A stretch of 47,954 bases of DNA, taken from NCBI GenBank assembly GCA_021201905.1, contig JAJQEA010000058.1, positions 1 through 47,954 of the forward strand, written 5' to 3'. Source of the DNA: Clostridia bacterium. GTDB lineage: Bacteria > Bacillota > Clostridia > Lachnospirales > Lachnospiraceae. The notes below the pieces were generated by a model. It was not told the DNA's origin. It ran no database searches and saw only the letters and a program-made list of their open reading frames with translations. A program made the position numbers and the translations under genes. This document shows positions 37,273-46,459 of this stretch, piece after piece; within the stretch, counting starts at the first letter, position 1, and the number at the start of each line of letters is the position of its first letter.

Positions 37273-38514
37273 ATGATTAAGACAGCAGTTATGGGGTATG
37301 GTACCATTGGTTCCGGCGTGGCGGAGATACTTGACAAGAACAGGGATGTAATAGCAAGCCAGGCAGGACAGGAAGTGGAGTTAAAATATGTTCTGGATTT
37401 AAGGGAGTTCCCGGACAGTCCGGTGGCAGATAAGATCGTCCACGATTTCAAGGTGATTGAGCAGGACGAGGAGGTGCAGATTGTGGTGGAGACCATGGGC
37501 GGACTGAACCCGGCCTACCCCTTTGTGAAGGCCTGCCTCATGGCGGGCAAGCATGTGGTCACCTCCAATAAGGCGCTGGTGGCTGCCCACGGAACCGAGC
37601 TTCTGGCCATTGCCAGGAAAAAGCGTGTGAATTTCTTCTTTGAGGCCAGCGTGGGCGGCGGTATCCCGATTATACGTCCTCTTTACCGCTGTCTCATGGG
37701 AGAGCGCATCGAGGAAATCACAGGAATATTAAACGGAACCACCAACTTTATCCTGACCAAGATGGACAAAGAGGGGGAATCCTTTGAAAATGCCCTGAAG
37801 GAGGCCCGGAATCTGGGATATGCGGAGCGCAATCCTGAGGCGGATGTGGAAGGCCATGATACCTGCCGCAAGATCGCCATTCTTACAGCCATGGCCACAG
37901 GGAAAGAAGTGAATTATGAGGATATCTACACCGAGGGCATCACGCGGATCACGGATATTGACTTTAAATACGCGGAGAAGATGGGGACATCGGTGAAGCT
38001 GTTGGGAACCAGCCGTATAAAGGACGGCAGGGTTTTGGCCTATGTGGCGCCGGTGATGATCAACAAGACCAGCCCCCTGTACTCTGTGAATGATGTATTC
38101 AACGGCATCCTGGTGAAGGGAAATATGCTGGGTACATCCATGTTCTATGGCAGCGGCGCCGGAAAACTTCCGACGGGCAGCGCGGTGGTGGCTGATATCA
38201 TTGAGGCGGCCCGGAATCTCAAAAAGAACGTGCCCATGGGCTGGACAGACGAAAAGCAGGCCATCGAATCCATGGACCAGGCACAGTTCAGGTACTTTGC
38301 CAGGGTGGCCGGTTCCTACCGCAATAAGGAGCAGGATGTAAAGAACGCCTTTGGACAGGTGGAGGTAATCGAGCTTTACGGAATGGATGAATTCGCCTTC
38401 CTCACCGCCCAGATGACAGAGGGTGAGTTCAAGAAAGGGGCTGTTTCCTATGACACCAGGGAACGGGAGCGGTCTGAATACGGTATCAAGCAGATGATAC
38501 GTGCGGTGCTGTAG
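37273..38514 (+). CDS. hom: Homoserine dehydrogenase
   Basis: Reduces aspartate semialdehyde to homoserine for threonine and methionine. NAD(P)-binding GYGTIGSGVAEIL at the N-terminus, catalytic region GILNGTTNFILTKM and AERNPEADVEGHDTCRK, and an ACT-like C-terminus (413 residues, normal). It follows the ACT-domain gene by 57 nt. Confidence 0.95.
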   Translation: MIKTAVMGYGTIGSGVAEILDKNRDVIASQAGQEVELKYVLDLREFPDSPVADKIVHDFKVIEQDEEVQIVVETMGGLNPAYPFVKACLMAGKHVVTSNKALVAAHGTELLAIARKKRVNFFFEASVGGGIPIIRPLYRCLMGERIEEITGILNGTTNFILTKMDKEGESFENALKEARNLGYAERNPEADVEGHDTCRKIAILTAMATGKEVNYEDIYTEGITRITDIDFKYAEKMGTSVKLLGTSRIKDGRVLAYVAPVMINKTSPLYSVNDVFNGILVKGNMLGTSMFYGSGAGKLPTGSAVVADIIEAARNLKKNVPMGWTDEKQAIESMDQAQFRYFARVAGSYRNKEQDVKNAFGQVEVIELYGMDEFAFLTAQMTEGEFKKGAVSYDTRERERSEYGIKQMIRAVL

Positions 38515-38517
38515 CAT

Positions 38518-38882
38518 ATGGCATCGCTCATAAGCCGGATTACCGGTGAACTTACAAGGCAGGGATTTCCCTGCCTGTTTCATCTTTTAACGGGACTTTA
38601 CTGTCCCGGCTGCGGCGGCACCAGAGCGGTTCGGGCGCTGCTGGCCGGCAATCTGCTCCTGAGTATCCGGTACCATCCCCTGGTGGCCTATATGGCAGTG
38701 GTGCTGACGGCTGAACTGGTAAGCTTCGGGGTGTCCAGGGCGGCAAAAACCCCAGATATTATCTGGGGCATGAAAAATTGCTGGTTTACACCGGCGCAGC
38801 CATTGTGCTGGTGAACTGGGTGTACAAAAACTATATGCTGGTGGTAAGAGGTGTGGACCTGCTTCCGCTGTGGCCGCGCTGA
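38518..38882 (+). CDS. DUF2752 small membrane protein, frameshifted
   Basis: Starts 3 nt after hom. The motif LYCPGCGGTRAVRALLAGNL is the hallmark of DUF2752. In the given sequence it ends early (38814), but adding one G to the GGGG at 38765-38768 reads HEKLLVYTGAAIVLVNWVYK and continues to a stop at 38882 with a second hydrophobic segment, so the full protein is about 121 residues. Function is unknown. A DUF4190-like membrane protein lies next to it in the opposite direction. Confidence 0.75.
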
Positions 38883-38952
38883 GCCGGATGAACGAAGCGG
38901 GGGAGCGGCAGCAATGGAATGGAAACCAGCGCCAATGGGGACGGAGCAGGCA

Positions 38953-39408
38953 CTAAAACCAGATAAAGCCGGTGGTTTTGGGCAGCTGCATCTGCTGGTT
39001 CAGCTGTTCCTGGAGCCGGTTGATGAACTCATTAATCTGAGGTCCGGTCACAGGGTCGCTTAGAGCCTCATAGTAGCTGGCCAGGGCATAGAAAAAGAAA
39101 AATGTAAGGGTGATGGCAATGACGCTTAATACCAGCCCCGCAATGGCCCTGGCATTAAAGGCTTTCCTGGGGCTTATATCGGCGTTCCTGGCCATGAGGG
39201 CAAGGAGGATGCCGATGACGCCGCAGACAAGGCCTGTGGGCATGGCGGTCTGGTTATAGGCCAGTGACATGGGCAGATAGAAAAGGCTGCACACGATTCC
39301 GATAATGCCTGCTATCATGGAACAGGTGCCCAGGCGTTCGGAGGACGTGAAGTTCTTTCCCTGTTTGTTGGAAGGCGGTTTCTGGTTGTTATGAGTATCA
39401 TTCATCAT
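38953..39408 (-). CDS. DUF4190-like small membrane protein
   Basis: A 151-residue protein with a polar Asn/Gln/Lys-rich N-terminus, three to four membrane segments (SMIAGIIGIVCSLFYLP, GLVCGVIGILLALMA, AIAGLVLSVIAITLTFFFFY) and a charged tail. ARAIAGLVLSVIAI is typical of DUF4190 proteins. Two adjacent ATGs (39408 and 39405) are equally possible starts. No known function; it converges with the DUF2752 gene. Confidence 0.75.
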   Translation of the reverse strand: MMNDTHNNQKPPSNKQGKNFTSSERLGTCSMIAGIIGIVCSLFYLPMSLAYNQTAMPTGLVCGVIGILLALMARNADISPRKAFNARAIAGLVLSVIAITLTFFFFYALASYYEALSDPVTGPQINEFINRLQEQLNQQMQLPKTTGFIWF

Positions 39409-39567
39409 TCTGAATAAGGACCTTTCTTTTGTCAGGCGCGGCCGTTTCTGCCGTGCCGAAATATTGTAACTGCTATCCTGGCTATTTTATCACGAAATAC
39501 CGGCACTGTCCAGATGAAGAAGCTTTCCATATGCGGGGAACTTTCAGCGGAGACTTTCTGCCAGAAC

Positions 39568-39596
39568 TTGCATAAGCGGTTGGGATGCACTATAAT
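39568..39596 (+). promoter_or_regulatory. tex promoter
   Basis: TTGCAT and TATAAT separated by 17 nt, about 40 nt before the tex start. Confidence 0.75.
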
Positions 39597-39634
39597 ATAA
39601 CAGTTAGTTAGATTACAGATATGCGAGGTTTACC

Positions 39635-41782
39635 ATGGATATTATTAAAAAACTGGCGGAAGAGCTGAATATCGGACGCCATCAGGCGGAAGCAGCCGTC
39701 AAACTCATTGATGAGGGAAATACGATTCCGTTCATTGCCAGATACCGGAAGGAGGCAACCGGCTCCTTAAACGACGAGGTACTGCGAAATCTGGATGAGC
39801 GGTTAAAATACCTGCGCAACCTGGAAGACCGCAAGAGCCAGGTCATTGCCTCTATTGCGGAGCAGGAGAAGCTGACTCCGGAGCTGGAGCTCAAGATAAA
39901 GGAGGCCCAGACTCTGGTGGCGGTGGAGGACCTTTACCGTCCCTACAAGCCCAAACGCCGGACAAGGGCCATGATTGCCAGGGAAAAGGGGCTGGAGCCC
40001 CTGGCAGACCTTATCAGTATGCAGATGACAGGTGAGCCGGTTGAGAAGGCGGCTGCCGGCTTTGTGTCGGAGGAAAAAGGAGTGGCCAGCGTTCAGGAGG
40101 CCATACAGGGAGCCAGGGACATACTGACGGAGCGCATTTCAGATAACGCGGCCTTCCGTACCTACATCAGGAACATAACCATGAACAAGGGTGTCATCCA
40201 GTCCACCGCCAAGGATGAGAAGGCCCAGTCTGTCTATGAGATGTATTATAATTATGAGGAGCCTGTAAAGAAGGCTGCGGGCCACCGCATCCTGGCCCTG
40301 AACCGGGGCGAGAATGAAAAGATGCTGACTGTGAAGATCCTGGCTCCTGAGGAGCAGATTCTGGGGTATCTGGAAAAGCAGACCATTGTCCGGGACAACC
40401 CATATACCACGCCCATCCTCAGGGAAGTGGCGGCCGACAGCTACGGCCGTCTCATCGGCCCCTCCATAGAGCGGGAGATCCGAAACGATTTGACGGAAAA
40501 AGCAGAGGAAGGCGCCATCAAGGTATTTGGAAAGAACCTGGAACAGCTTCTGATGCAGCCTCCCATTGTGGGACGGGTGGTTTTGGGCTGGGATCCTGCC
40601 TTCCGCACCGGATGTAAGCTGGCCGTGGTGGACAGCACGGGAAAGGTGCTGGATACAGTGGTCATTTACCCCACAGCCCCTCAGAACAAGGTGGAGGAAT
40701 CCAAAAAGATACTGAAGAATTTCATTCAGAAATACAACATTTCCCTTATATCCGTTGGAAACGGAACCGCGTCCAGGGAGTCGGAGCAGATTATCGTGGA
40801 TTTGCTGAAGGAAATCAGGGAACAGGTCCAGTATGTGATTGTAAATGAGGCAGGAGCGTCCGTATACTCTGCCAGCAAGTTGGCCACCGAGGAATTCCCT
40901 GCCTTTGACGTGGGCCAGAGGAGCGCGGTATCCATTGCCAGACGTCTCCAGGACCCGCTGTCCGAGCTGGTGAAAATTGACCCCAAGTCCATCGGCGTGG
41001 GCCAGTACCAGCATGATATGAACCAGAAGCGTCTGGGCGAGGCGCTGGAAGGCGTGGTGGAGGACTGCGTAAACAAGGTGGGCGTGGATCTGAACACAGC
41101 CTCGGCCTCCCTTCTGGAATATGTGTCCGGCATCAATAAGACCCTGGCCAAGAACATTGTGGCCTACAGGGAAGAGAACGGGGCATTTAAGAGCAGAAAG
41201 CAGCTGTTAAAGGTAGCCAAGCTGGGACCCAAGGCATTTGAGCAGTGCACCGGCTTTATGCGCATTACCGGGGGCGACAATCCTCTGGACGGCACCAGCG
41301 TCCATCCTGAGAGCTATGACGCAGCCGGAAAGCTTCTGGAAAAGCTGGGCTATAAGCCCGAGGAGCTGTCCCGGGGAGGTCTGGTGGGAATCAGCCGGAA
41401 GATAAAGGATTATAAGAGGACAGCGCAGGAGCTGGGCATAGGAGAGATAACCCTGCGGGATATTGCCGGAGAGCTGGAAAAGCCCGCCAGGGACCCCAGG
41501 GACGAGATGCCCAGGCCCATTTTAAGAAGCGATATCCTGGAGATGAAGGATTTGGAGCCGGGAATGGTGTTAAAGGGAACCGTGCGCAACGTCATTGATT
41601 TTGGCGCCTTTGTGGATATCGGCGTTCATCAGGACGGTCTGGTACATATCTCCCAGATGACGGACAAGTACATCAAGCATCCGCTGGAGGCTATCAGTGT
41701 GGGAGATGTTGTGGATGTAAAAATTTTGAGCGTGGATTTGGCCAAGAAGAGGATTTCACTGACCATGAAGGGCGTAAAGTAA
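39635..41782 (+). CDS. tex: S1 RNA-binding transcription accessory protein Tex
   Basis: A 715-residue nucleic-acid-binding protein of the Tex/Spt6-like family. N-terminal Tex domain (RYRKEATGSLNDEVLR), YqgF-like RNase H fold (VVLGWDPAFRTGCKLAVVDSTG), helix-hairpin-helix (LLEYVSGINKTLAKNIVAYRE), and a C-terminal S1 domain (GTVRNVIDFGAFVDIGVHQDGLVHISQM). Complete and in frame. It heads a likely operon with tsaE (20 nt later), tsaB and rimI. Confidence 0.96.
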   Translation: MDIIKKLAEELNIGRHQAEAAVKLIDEGNTIPFIARYRKEATGSLNDEVLRNLDERLKYLRNLEDRKSQVIASIAEQEKLTPELELKIKEAQTLVAVEDLYRPYKPKRRTRAMIAREKGLEPLADLISMQMTGEPVEKAAAGFVSEEKGVASVQEAIQGARDILTERISDNAAFRTYIRNITMNKGVIQSTAKDEKAQSVYEMYYNYEEPVKKAAGHRILALNRGENEKMLTVKILAPEEQILGYLEKQTIVRDNPYTTPILREVAADSYGRLIGPSIEREIRNDLTEKAEEGAIKVFGKNLEQLLMQPPIVGRVVLGWDPAFRTGCKLAVVDSTGKVLDTVVIYPTAPQNKVEESKKILKNFIQKYNISLISVGNGTASRESEQIIVDLLKEIREQVQYVIVNEAGASVYSASKLATEEFPAFDVGQRSAVSIARRLQDPLSELVKIDPKSIGVGQYQHDMNQKRLGEALEGVVEDCVNKVGVDLNTASASLLEYVSGINKTLAKNIVAYREENGAFKSRKQLLKVAKLGPKAFEQCTGFMRITGGDNPLDGTSVHPESYDAAGKLLEKLGYKPEELSRGGLVGISRKIKDYKRTAQELGIGEITLRDIAGELEKPARDPRDEMPRPILRSDILEMKDLEPGMVLKGTVRNVIDFGAFVDIGVHQDGLVHISQMTDKYIKHPLEAISVGDVVDVKILSVDLAKKRISLTMKGVK

Positions 41783-41801
41783 GAATGAAGCGAGGTAGGA
41801 A

Positions 41802-42230
41802 ATGGTAATCGAGACGCGGAAACCGGAAGAAACATATGAGCTGGGACGAAAGATGGGAAGGGAAGCAGGGCCCGGACAGATTGTCTGCCTGAGCGGTGAT
41901 TTGGGCGTGGGAAAGACTGTGTTTACACAGGGCTTTGCGGCCGGCCTGGGCATAGAGGGGCCGGTGAACAGTCCCACCTTTACGATTTTGCAGCAGTATG
42001 AGGACGGACGGCTTCCCCTGTACCATTTTGACGTGTACCGCATTGGTGATGTGAGCGAGATGGATGAAATCGGCTATGAGGACTGTTTCTTCGGAGAGGG
42101 CGTCTGCCTCATCGAGTGGCCCGGCCTGATTGAGGAGATACTGCCTGAGAAGGCGACCTGGGTGACCATTGAAAAGGATTTGGAAAAGGGATTTGATTAT
42201 AGGCGGATTTGTGTGGAGGATAGAGGATGA
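41802..42230 (+). CDS. tsaE: tRNA t6A biosynthesis ATPase TsaE
   Basis: A 142-residue ATPase that works with TsaB and TsaD to place threonylcarbamoyl on A37 of ANN-reading tRNAs. Walker A GDLGVGKT (32-39), NSPTFTILQQY and HFDVYRIGD. Its stop overlaps the tsaB start by 4 nt (ATGA). Confidence 0.95.
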   Translation: MVIETRKPEETYELGRKMGREAGPGQIVCLSGDLGVGKTVFTQGFAAGLGIEGPVNSPTFTILQQYEDGRLPLYHFDVYRIGDVSEMDEIGYEDCFFGEGVCLIEWPGLIEEILPEKATWVTIEKDLEKGFDYRRICVEDRG

Positions 42231-42979
42231 GAGTACTGGGAATAGAGAGTTCATCCCTGGTGGCCAGTGTGGCCCTGGTGACAGATGACATATTGACAGC
42301 AGAGTATACAGTGGATTTTAAAAAGACTCATTCACAGACCCTGCTCCCTATGCTGGATGAGATTGTAAAGCTTCTGGAGCTGGATATGGATACCATTGAC
42401 GCCATAGCGGTTGCCGGCGGTCCGGGTTCCTTTACCGGGCTGCGCATAGGAGCTGCCACGGCAAAGGGGCTGGGTCTGGCTCTTAAAAAGCCTCTGGTCC
42501 ATGTTCCCACCGTGGATGCCATGGCATACAATATGTGGGGGGCAGAGGGACTGATCTGTCCTGTCATGGATGCAAAACGCAGCCAGGTCTATACGGGGCT
42601 CTACCATACCAGGGACGGCCTGGAGGTGGTGATGGAGCAGCAGCCCATGGATATGCGGGAGCTGGCGGGACTACTCAATGAAAAGGGAGAGAGGGTCGTA
42701 TTCCTGGGAGACGGTGTGCCTGTATATAAGGATATTATCAGGGAAATGCTCACCGTGCCCTATGCCTTTGCGCCGGCCCAGATGAACCGGCAGAGGGCTG
42801 CCTCCGTGGCTGCCCTGGGCATGAACGCGATTTTGGACGCAGAGAGCTGTCCCGGCGCCCGGGTGGTGACAGCGGCAGAGTTCACGCCGGATTATCTGAG
42901 AAAGCCCCAGGCTGAGCGCCAGAGAGAGGCAGAGCAGTCTGCCGGCGGAGCTGCCGAAAAGCTTCCGGGAGATTATTAA
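42227..42979 (+). CDS. tsaB: tRNA t6A biosynthesis protein TsaB
   Basis: A 250-residue ASKHA-fold partner of TsaD. LGIESSSLVASVALV opens it, with THSQTLLPMLDEI, the AVAGGPGSFTGLRIG motif and the C-terminal YLRKPQAER. It is coupled to tsaE by overlap; the catalytic tsaD is not next to it in this window. Confidence 0.95.
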   Translation: MRVLGIESSSLVASVALVTDDILTAEYTVDFKKTHSQTLLPMLDEIVKLLELDMDTIDAIAVAGGPGSFTGLRIGAATAKGLGLALKKPLVHVPTVDAMAYNMWGAEGLICPVMDAKRSQVYTGLYHTRDGLEVVMEQQPMDMRELAGLLNEKGERVVFLGDGVPVYKDIIREMLTVPYAFAPAQMNRQRAASVAALGMNAILDAESCPGARVVTAAEFTPDYLRKPQAERQREAEQSAGGAAEKLPGDY

Positions 42980-43030
42980 GGCGGCAGATTCATGGTCTGA
43001 ACTGCCACGGCAACAGAAAGGAGCAGGGAA

Positions 43031-43480
43031 ATGGAGCTGATTCGCGGGGTGCGCCCCATGACGGGCCAGGACATTGAGCAGGTGGCTGATTTGGAGCGGG
43101 TATGCTTTTCGGAGAGCTGGTCTGAGAATCTGATACGCATGGGCCTGGACAGCAGGCTGGATACGTATTTTGTCTATGCGGACCACGGAGCCATCCTGGG
43201 ATATGCGGTTGTGAGGATTCTGGCGGACGAGGGGGAGATACAGCGGATTGGGGTATATCCCAATTACAGGCGTCAGGGAATCGCGCGGGAACTCATGGAT
43301 GCCATGGTGACTTTTGCCAGGTCCAGAGGGGTCCGGGCCATTGCCCTGGAGGTCCGGGAGAGCAACCTGGGAGCCAGAAACCTGTATGATTCCTATGGTT
43401 TCAGGCAGGAGGCTGTCAGGAAGGGATATTATCACAATCCTGCCGAGGATGCCGTCATCATGTGGAACCGGACAATATGA
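43031..43480 (+). CDS. rimI: Ribosomal-protein-alanine N-acetyltransferase
   Basis: A 149-residue GNAT acetyltransferase. Acetyl-CoA loop RRQGIAREL, then LEVRESNLGARNLYDSYGF, the RimI signature. Expected target is the S18 N-terminus. AAAGGAG precedes the ATG. Usual partner of tsaE-tsaB. Confidence 0.93.
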   Translation: MELIRGVRPMTGQDIEQVADLERVCFSESWSENLIRMGLDSRLDTYFVYADHGAILGYAVVRILADEGEIQRIGVYPNYRRQGIARELMDAMVTFARSRGVRAIALEVRESNLGARNLYDSYGFRQEAVRKGYYHNPAEDAVIMWNRTI

Positions 43481-43521
43481 AAGAATTACCACTTAAAATG
43501 TGAATATTTTATGTATATAAT

Positions 43522-43551
43522 GGAGAGGAACCGGACATTCCTCTCCTTTTT
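43522..43551 (+). terminator. Terminator of the tex-rimI operon
   Basis: Stem GGAGAGGAA / TTCCTCTCC with a 7-nt loop and a TTTTTCTTT tail. Confidence 0.88.
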
Positions 43552-43614
43552 CTTTAAGGGGAAGATAAGGGAATGAATGAAAGGATACGATGACAGAGAA
43601 AGACGAGGGTTCAT

Positions 43615-43857
43615 ATGAAAAGGTACAATAAAAATGGACAGCTGGAAACAATAATATGCAATTGCTGCGGAAAGAAGCTGGTGGTGCAGCAGGGCATCAT
43701 CCGGGAAGGATGCATCAGTATTGACCATGCGTGGGATTATTTTTCTGAGAAGGACGGACAGGTCCATCATTTTGATTTGTGTGAAGAATGTTATGATGAA
43801 CTGGTTTCCGGCTTCAAGATACCTGTGGACAGGGAAGAACAGATTGAATTTTTGTAG
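43615..43857 (+). CDS. Small zinc-ribbon-like protein
   Basis: An 80-residue protein with two Cys pairs, CNCC (C15, C18) and CEEC (C56, C59), plus HH between them, which suggests one bound zinc. The rest is acidic in the middle and ends in DREEQIEFL. I do not recognise a named family. It is flanked by two terminators, so it is a single-gene unit; no clear strong ribosome site is visible. Confidence 0.7.
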   Translation: MKRYNKNGQLETIICNCCGKKLVVQQGIIREGCISIDHAWDYFSEKDGQVHHFDLCEECYDELVSGFKIPVDREEQIEFL

Positions 43858-43865
43858 GATGGGAT

Positions 43866-43893
43866 AAGGAGAACTGCCAAAGCGGTTCTCCTT
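43866..43893. terminator. Bidirectional terminator between zinc-ribbon gene and PFK gene
   Basis: Stem AAGGAGAAC / GTTCTCCTT around a short loop, placed just after the plus-strand gene and 30 nt beyond the stop of the minus-strand PFK gene. Confidence 0.75.
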
Positions 43894-43924
43894 AATATGT
43901 ATGCACGGATCCTATGCGCGGATC

Positions 43925-45157
43925 TCATGCAAGTGATATGGTGAAATATTCAGGAAAGCGGTTTCTGTACAGAACCAGAACCTCTCCCTCGATAAGGGGT
44001 GTCAGGTAATCCGTCATTTCCCGGGTAATGTCGTTGCCTGACCGGTTAATCCACTGCCGGGGGACTGTTTTTTCGCGGTTGGCAACCAGAGACACGTCCG
44101 CGGAGGCAAACTGAATCCGGTAACGGTCCTTTGAGGGCAGGCGCAGCAGGGTTGCCATTTTTCCGGTCTGTCCCTGGACTGCACACTGAACCGCCTTTGT
44201 TCCCAGAAGCCGGGATTCGTTTAAATCCGTGCGGCTGGCCAGATGGGCGGCGCAGCGCTGCATGAGATTGAGCTCCAGGGAACGGGTCTTGCATCCCAGT
44301 TCATTCCGGACAATCTGGGCCAGGACGCCGCCGGTTCCCGCGATATCCTTGTGGCCGAACCGGTCGGGGCTGTTGCCGGGAGTCTGCTCAGACAGATAGG
44401 TCCCATTTTCATCCCGGACGCCCTCGCTGACAGCGACCAGCAGATTTCTGTTTTCAGACTGGCGGCTGCGTATGTCCTCCAGAAACCGGCTGATGGAAAA
44501 GGGAACTTCGCAGAGGTAAATAAAATCAGGTCCGCGGTTGCTGTTTACCCTGGATAGGGACGAGGCGGCAGTGAGCCAGCCTGCATTCCGCCCCATGATT
44601 TCCACGATGGTAACCCCAAAGGAATCGTAGACAGCCACATCCCTCTCCAGCTCCGCGAAGGTGGTGGCAATATACTTGGCCGCCGAGGCAAAGCCAGGGC
44701 AGTGGTCAATCTCCATCAGGTCATTGTCAATGGTCTTTGGCGCCCCGATGATTTTTATATCTTCAATCTTTTGGGAACGGCAGTATCTGGCCAGCTTATC
44801 CACTTTGTCCATGGAGTCATTCCCGCCTATGTATATGAAATAGGAGATTTCATATTTCCGGAAAATATCAATCAGAACCCGGTACTGGGCGGCGTCCTCT
44901 TCCGGCCCGGCCAGCTTGAAGCGGCAGGAACCCAGGGCGGCGGCAGGGGTTTGGGCCAGTTTGTCCAGATCCATTGTGTTATTGATATAATCCAGCAAAT
45001 CGATTATTTTTTCCTGTAAAATGCCCTCAATGCCGTTGAGTCCCCCGTATATCCGGTCAATACCGCCCTGAATCATGGCTTCTGTGATGACTCCGGACAG
45101 GGTGGCGTTGATTGCGGATGTGGGGCCGCCGGACTGGGCCACAAGCAGATTGTGCAT
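43925..45157 (-). CDS. pfp: 6-phosphofructokinase, predicted pyrophosphate-dependent
   Basis: A 410-residue PFK. The phosphate-donor motif reads GGNDS (111-115) and the catalytic motif PKTIDND (140-146). The Asp in place of Gly in GGDGS and the Lys in place of Gly in PGTIDND are the marks of PPi-using enzymes. PPi-PFKs can also act on sedoheptulose-7-phosphate. It is the third gene after the RpiB-like and TIM-like genes, 17 nt from the latter, so it may serve the same pathway. Confidence 0.9.
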   Translation of the reverse strand: MHNLLVAQSGGPTSAINATLSGVITEAMIQGGIDRIYGGLNGIEGILQEKIIDLLDYINNTMDLDKLAQTPAAALGSCRFKLAGPEEDAAQYRVLIDIFRKYEISYFIYIGGNDSMDKVDKLARYCRSQKIEDIKIIGAPKTIDNDLMEIDHCPGFASAAKYIATTFAELERDVAVYDSFGVTIVEIMGRNAGWLTAASSLSRVNSNRGPDFIYLCEVPFSISRFLEDIRSRQSENRNLLVAVSEGVRDENGTYLSEQTPGNSPDRFGHKDIAGTGGVLAQIVRNELGCKTRSLELNLMQRCAAHLASRTDLNESRLLGTKAVQCAVQGQTGKMATLLRLPSKDRYRIQFASADVSLVANREKTVPRQWINRSGNDITREMTDYLTPLIEGEVLVLYRNRFPEYFTISLA

Positions 45158-45174
45158 CCGTGATTTTCCTCCTG

Positions 45175-45966
45175 CTATTTATTCATGTATAAAGGCATGA
45201 CCTGGCGTATGATGCGGTTGAACTGGGAGGAGTCCCAGGCACTGCGCCCGATAAAGAGACCGTCTACGTCCGGAAGCTGAATCAGCTCCTGGGCGTTTTG
45301 GGGATTTACGCTGCCGCCGTAGAGAATGGGGACGCGGCTTCCCTGTTCCTCGCCAAAGCGTGCGCACAGAATCCGCCGTATGCCCCCATGGCGCGCAGCC
45401 ACATAGTCACTGTCCGCGGGGATGCCGTTTACACCGATGGCCCATACGGGTTCGTAGGCAATCCAGAGATGTTTTGCCTGTGCTTCGGTGACAGAATGAA
45501 GTCCCACCTTTAACTGGGTGCTCAGGGTCTCTTCGCTCAGGCCGTATTCCCTCTGGGTCAGGGTCTCCCCTATGCACAGCAGGGGAGTGAAACCGGACCG
45601 GGCTGCCTTTGCCGTCTTTTTTTCCTGGTCAAAGTCATCCTCCCTGAAGACGTGGCGGCGTTCCGAGTGGCCGATTTCCACTATGCTTACCCCCACTTCC
45701 TTTAGCATGACAGGTGAGATTTCTCCGGTGAACTGTCCCTGGTCCTCCCAGCACATGTTCTGGGCCCCCAGCCTGATGTGGGATTGGGACGTAATCCTGT
45801 TAGCGGACTCCAGGGAGGTGAAGGAGGGGATGACAAACAGGGTAAGAGGGCTGTCTGCCAGGTCCTCTGTGAGCTGGTGGAGCTGTGTCAGAAATGAAGC
45901 TGTGTCCGCAATGGTTTTGTACATCTTTGTGTTTGTGCCAAGATATAACCGATTCAGTTTTTTCAT
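45175..45966 (-). CDS. tpiA: TIM-family isomerase, resembling tetrulose-phosphate isomerase (EryH/LerI-like) more than glycolytic TPI
   Basis: A 263-residue TIM barrel. The catalytic His100 (EIGHSERR) and Glu172 (AYEPVWAIG) are kept. The N-terminus is LGTNTKMYKT instead of the GNWKMN of glycolytic TPI, and AIGVNGIPAD and FIGRSAWDS replace the usual C-terminal motifs. Variants of this kind are known as L-erythrulose-1-phosphate isomerases. Start at 45966 has GGAGG 7 nt upstream; the longer ORF-track start overlaps rpiB. Operon mates RpiB-like and PFK. The function is inference from motifs and neighbours. Confidence 0.85.
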   Translation of the reverse strand: MKKLNRLYLGTNTKMYKTIADTASFLTQLHQLTEDLADSPLTLFVIPSFTSLESANRITSQSHIRLGAQNMCWEDQGQFTGEISPVMLKEVGVSIVEIGHSERRHVFREDDFDQEKKTAKAARSGFTPLLCIGETLTQREYGLSEETLSTQLKVGLHSVTEAQAKHLWIAYEPVWAIGVNGIPADSDYVAARHGGIRRILCARFGEEQGSRVPILYGGSVNPQNAQELIQLPDVDGLFIGRSAWDSSQFNRIIRQVMPLYMNK

Positions 45967-45979
45967 CAAGCCGCCTCCG

Positions 45980-46438
45980 CTATTTGAGATTTTCGCCTTC
46001 AATTTCTTTGATGGCCTCCACCTTGGATGTGGATGCGCAGTCCACAAATTCCAGCTCCAGCCATTTTTCCAGAATCCGCTTTGCCAGCTCGGCTCCAATC
46101 ACACGCTCGCCCATGCAGATCACATTGCCGTCATTGCTCAGCTTTAAGCGCTCCGCCGAGAAGATGTCATGGCAGACTCCGGCGCGGATGCCCTTGAATT
46201 TGTTGGCAGTCATGGCCATACCCAACCCTGTGCCGCAGATCAGCACACCGTGCTTCTGATAACCGCTGTTTATGATTTCCTGGCACACCTTCTCCGCCAC
46301 ATAGGGATAATAGGTAGAATCCTCAGTGCTGTCGCATCCCATATTCTCCACGGTATATCCCTTTTTCTCCATAAAATCCATGAGTTCATTTTTTAAATGT
46401 ACAGCAGCATTGTCGCACCCGATTACAATTGTTCTCAT
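45980..46438 (-). CDS. rpiB: RpiB/LacAB-family sugar-phosphate isomerase, possibly tetrulose-phosphate isomerase (EryI/DerI-like)
   Basis: A 152-residue isomerase with the catalytic Cys68 (LICGTGLGMAMTANK). E. coli RpiB has GCDH at the N-terminus and a ring-opening His before ND; here they are GCDN (residue 10) and LKLSND. Loss of the ring-opening His suits a substrate that is not a closed furanose, such as D-erythrulose-4-phosphate. First gene of the minus-strand operon, divergent from a DeoR gene. Ribose-5-phosphate isomerase remains the fallback. Confidence 0.86.
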   Translation of the reverse strand: MRTIVIGCDNAAVHLKNELMDFMEKKGYTVENMGCDSTEDSTYYPYVAEKVCQEIINSGYQKHGVLICGTGLGMAMTANKFKGIRAGVCHDIFSAERLKLSNDGNVICMGERVIGAELAKRILEKWLELEFVDCASTSKVEAIKEIEGENLK

Positions 46439-46459
46439 ATTTTGACCTCCACATTGATA

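Noticed and set aside
45967-46098. Longer start for the TIM-like gene at 46098
   Set aside because: It overlaps rpiB, has no ribosome site, and the added residues are the rpiB end read in another frame.
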